This document shows positions 7,560 to 10,000 of a DNA stretch of 10,000 nt, piece by piece. The notes under the pieces are model-generated. The model made no database searches and had not been told where the DNA came from. It saw only the letters and a program-made list of their open reading frames with translations. Position 1 is the stretch's first letter. Each line of letters begins with the position of its first letter. The position numbers and the translations under genes were made by a program. The DNA comes from Monoplex corrugatus (lineage: Eukaryota > Mollusca > Gastropoda > Littorinimorpha > Ranellidae): NCBI GenBank assembly GCA_030674185.1, contig JAPXFY010002566.1, positions 1 to 10,000 on the forward strand. The letters run 5' to 3'.

Positions 7560-8873
7560 AACATGTTGATGTCTTACTGCTGATGGTGTTGTTTATAAGT
7601 ATGCTGACTGACTGTAACATGTCTACATGTTGATGTCTTACTGCTGATGCTGTTGTTTATAAGTATGCTGACTGACTGACTGTAACATGTCTACATGTTG
7701 ATGTCTTACTGCTGATGGTGTTGTTTATAAGCATGCTGACTGACTGTAACATGTCTACATGTTGATGTCTTACTGCTGATGGTGTTGTTTATAAGTATGC
7801 TGACTGACTGACTGTAACATGTCTACATGTTGATGTCTTGATGCTGATACTGTTGTTTATAAACATGCTGACTGACTGTAACATGTCTACATGTTGATGT
7901 CTTACTGCTGATGGTGTTGTTTATAAGTATGCTGACTGACTGTAACATGTCTATATGTTGATGTCTTGTTGCTGATGGTGTTGTTTATAAGTATGCTGAC
8001 TGACTGACTGTAACATGTCTACATGTTGATGTCTTACTGCTGATACGGTTGTTTATAAGTATGCTGACTGACTGTAACATGTCTAGTCTACATGTTGATG
8101 TTTTACTGCTGATACTGTTGTTTATAAGTATGCTGACTGACTGTAACATGTCTACATGTTGATGTCTTACTGCTGATGGTGTTGTTTATAAGTATGCTGA
8201 CTGACTGACTGTAACATGTCTACATGTTGATGTCTTGATGCTGATACTGTTGTTTATAAACATGCTGACTGACTGTAACATGTCTACATGTTGATGTCTT
8301 ACTGCTGATGGTGTTGTTTATAAGTATGCTGACTGACTGACTGTAACATGTCTACATGTTGATGTCTTGATGCTGATACTGTTGTTTATAAGCATGCTGA
8401 CTGACTGTAACATGTCTACATGTTGATGTCTTACTGCTTGATACTGTTGTTTATAATATGCTGACTGACTGACTTAACATGTCTACATGTTGATGTCTTG
8501 ATGCTGATACTGTTGTTTAATAAGTATGCTGACTGACTGTAACATGTCTACATGTTAATGTCTTGCTGCTGATGGTGTTGTTTATAAGCATGCTGACTGA
8601 CTGACTGTAACATGTCTACATGTTGATGTCTTACTGCTGATGGTGTTGTTTATAAGTATGCTGACTGACTGTAACATGTCTACATGTTGATGTCTTACTG
8701 CTGATGGTGTTGTTTATAAGCATGCTGACTGACTGACTGTAACATGTCTACATGTTGATGTCTTACTGCTGATGGTGTTGTTTATAAGTATGCTGACTGA
8801 CTGTAACATGTCTACATGTTGATGTCTTGATGCTGATGCTGTTGTTTATAAGTATGCTGACTGACTGTAACAT
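7560..8873. repeat. 64/68-bp minisatellite, 20 copies
   Basis: Twenty copies, tracked by catgttgatg (or a one-base variant) at 7562, 7626, 7694, 7758, 7826, 7890, 7954, 8022, 8091, 8155, 8223, 8287, 8355, 8419, 8486, 8551, 8619, 8683, 8751 and 8815. The unit has either two or three GACT words, giving 64 or 68 bp. Exceptions are a 69-bp unit with a duplicated gtcta (near 8085), and 67- and 65-bp units with small indels (8419-8551). Units also vary at ttactgctgatggtg/ttgatgctgatactg and at ataagtatg/ataaacatg. Each unit carries an inverted repeat, AACATG-TCTA-CATGTT. No coding potential was found. Confidence 0.97.
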
Positions 8874-8874
8874 T

Positions 8875-9320
8875 GATTGTAAATATGTTAGTTGTGATAT
8901 ATATTTAAATATTGATAGTACTACTGTGAATTATTTCAACTGGTAGCTACAAGGGTGATTATTTTGATTGTAAATATTTAGTTGTGTTATATTTAAATAT
9001 TGGTAGTACTACTGTGAATTATTTCAGCTAGGAGCTACAAGGATAATTATTGTGATTGTAAATATGTTAGTTGTGATATATTTAGATATTGATGGTACTA
9101 CTGTGAATTATTTCAGCTAGGAGCTACAAGGATAATTATTGTGATTGTAAATATGTTAGTTGTGATATATTTAGATATTGATGGTACTACTGTGAATTAT
9201 TTCAGCTGGGAGCTACAAGGATGATTACTGTGATTGTAAATATGATAATCGTAATATATTTAAATATGGATAGTTCTACTGTGAATTATTTCAGCTGGGA
9301 GCTACAAGGGTGATTACTGT
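8875..9320. repeat. 89-bp minisatellite block, five units
   Basis: Units begin with gattgtaaat at 8875, 8966, 9054, 9143 and 9232, at intervals of 91, 88, 89, 89 and 89 bp. Each contains an AT-rich half (gatatatttaaatattg and variants), then tactgtgaattatttcag, then ctgggagctacaaggatg or a close variant. The block abuts the preceding 64/68-bp array with essentially no spacer. It is more diverged unit to unit than the 58-bp block that follows, which fits an older array. The last unit (9232) is intermediate in sequence between the two blocks. Confidence 0.95.
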
Positions 9321-10000
9321 GATTGTAAATATGATAATGTGAATTATTTCAGCTGGGAGCTACAAGGGTGAATGTTGTGATTGTAAATATGATAATGTGA
9401 ATTATTTCAGCTGGGAGCTACAAGGATGATTACTGTGATTGTAAATATGATAATGTGAATTATTTCAGCTGGGAGCTACAAGGGTGATTACTGTGATTGT
9501 AAATATGATAATGTGAATTATTTCAGCTGGGAGCTACAAGGGTGATTACTGTGATTGTAAATATGATAATGTGAATTATTTCAGCTGGGAGCTACAAGGG
9601 TGAATGTTGTGATTGTAAATATGATAATGTGAATTATTTCAGCTGGGAGCTACAAGGATGATTACTGTGATTGTAAATATGATAATGTGAATTATTTCAG
9701 CTGGGAGCTACAAGGGTGATTACTGTGATTGTAAATATGATAATGTGAATTATTTCAGCTGGGAGCTACAAGGGTGATTACTGTGATTGTAAATATGATA
9801 ATGTGAATTATTTCAGCTGGGAGCTACAAGGGTGATTACTGTGATTGTAAATATGATAATGTGAATTATTTCAGCTGGGAGCTACAAGGGTGATTACTGT
9901 GATTGTAAATATGATAATGTGAATTATTTCAGCTGGGAGCTACAAGGATGATTACTGTGATTGTAAATATGATAATGTGAATTATTTCAGCTGGGAGCTA
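9321..10000. repeat. 58-bp minisatellite block, 12 units, open at the window end
   Basis: Units start with gattgtaaat at 9321, 9379, 9437, 9495, 9553, 9611, 9669, 9727, 9785, 9843, 9901 and 9959, every 58 bp without exception. The last is cut by the window edge. Variation is limited to the spacer after ctacaag: ggtgattactg, gatgattactg or ggtgaatgttg. The unit equals the preceding 89-bp unit minus 31 bp. Each unit includes ttatttcag followed by ctggg, a splice-acceptor-like word, with no recognisable exon after it. Confidence 0.98.

Noticed and set aside
7560..8873. Common origin of the 64/68-bp and 47/51-bp arrays via shared atgtagaca (opposite strands)
   Set aside because: Only about nine bases are shared and the rest of the units do not align, so chance is adequate.

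Overview
This window looks like intronic DNA from a repeat-rich animal genome, most likely a mollusc and probably a gastropod. It contains no bacterial-type genes. The only convincing coding sequence is one short exon with proper splice borders (6864-6994, + strand). The mollusc assignment rests on 1421-1567, which I recall as resembling a dispersed repeat common in gastropod DNA. That is a memory-based match, not a search result.

About 87% of the window is tandem repeat, in at least seven unrelated families lying side by side. 1-1195: a nearly pure purine (GAAA)n tract. 1196-1567: single-copy DNA and a dispersed-repeat fragment. 1568-5057: a 72-copy minisatellite of 47- and 51-bp units. 5058-5191: short unique segment. 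5192-6128: nine copies of a 105-bp repeat. 6129-6448: unique DNA. 6449-6528: a decayed partial copy of the exon. 6529-6860: a degenerate TGTGATGTGTAATG-type repeat ending at the splice acceptor. 6864-6994: the exon. 7085-7438: (ACAT)n/(CA)n DNA with 253 bp of unbroken purine-pyrimidine alternation. 7560-8873: twenty copies of a 64/68-bp repeat, mostly arranged as dimers. 8875-10000: a repeat that changes from 89-bp to 58-bp units and runs off the window edge.

The exon encodes 43 complete codons. The peptide (VVWHPAF, then GTFQLVV and LKLNCQAE) resembles the end of an immunoglobulin-fold ASH/MSP-type domain of large ciliary proteins such as CFAP47 or HYDIN. That family call is tentative. If it is right, the + strand is the sense strand and the arrays on either side lie in its introns, which are at least about 6.9 kb and 3.0 kb long within the window unless an exon was missed.

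The three very long minus-strand reading frames over 1450-5109 are not genes. The minisatellite unit contains no stop trinucleotide on that strand, so every frame stays open whatever the unit length. I found no RNA genes, CRISPR arrays, operons or defence-type systems. What is interesting here is repeat biology: a readable variant map, a visible progenitor unit for one array, a duplicated and decayed exon, and several tracts predicted to form non-B DNA.
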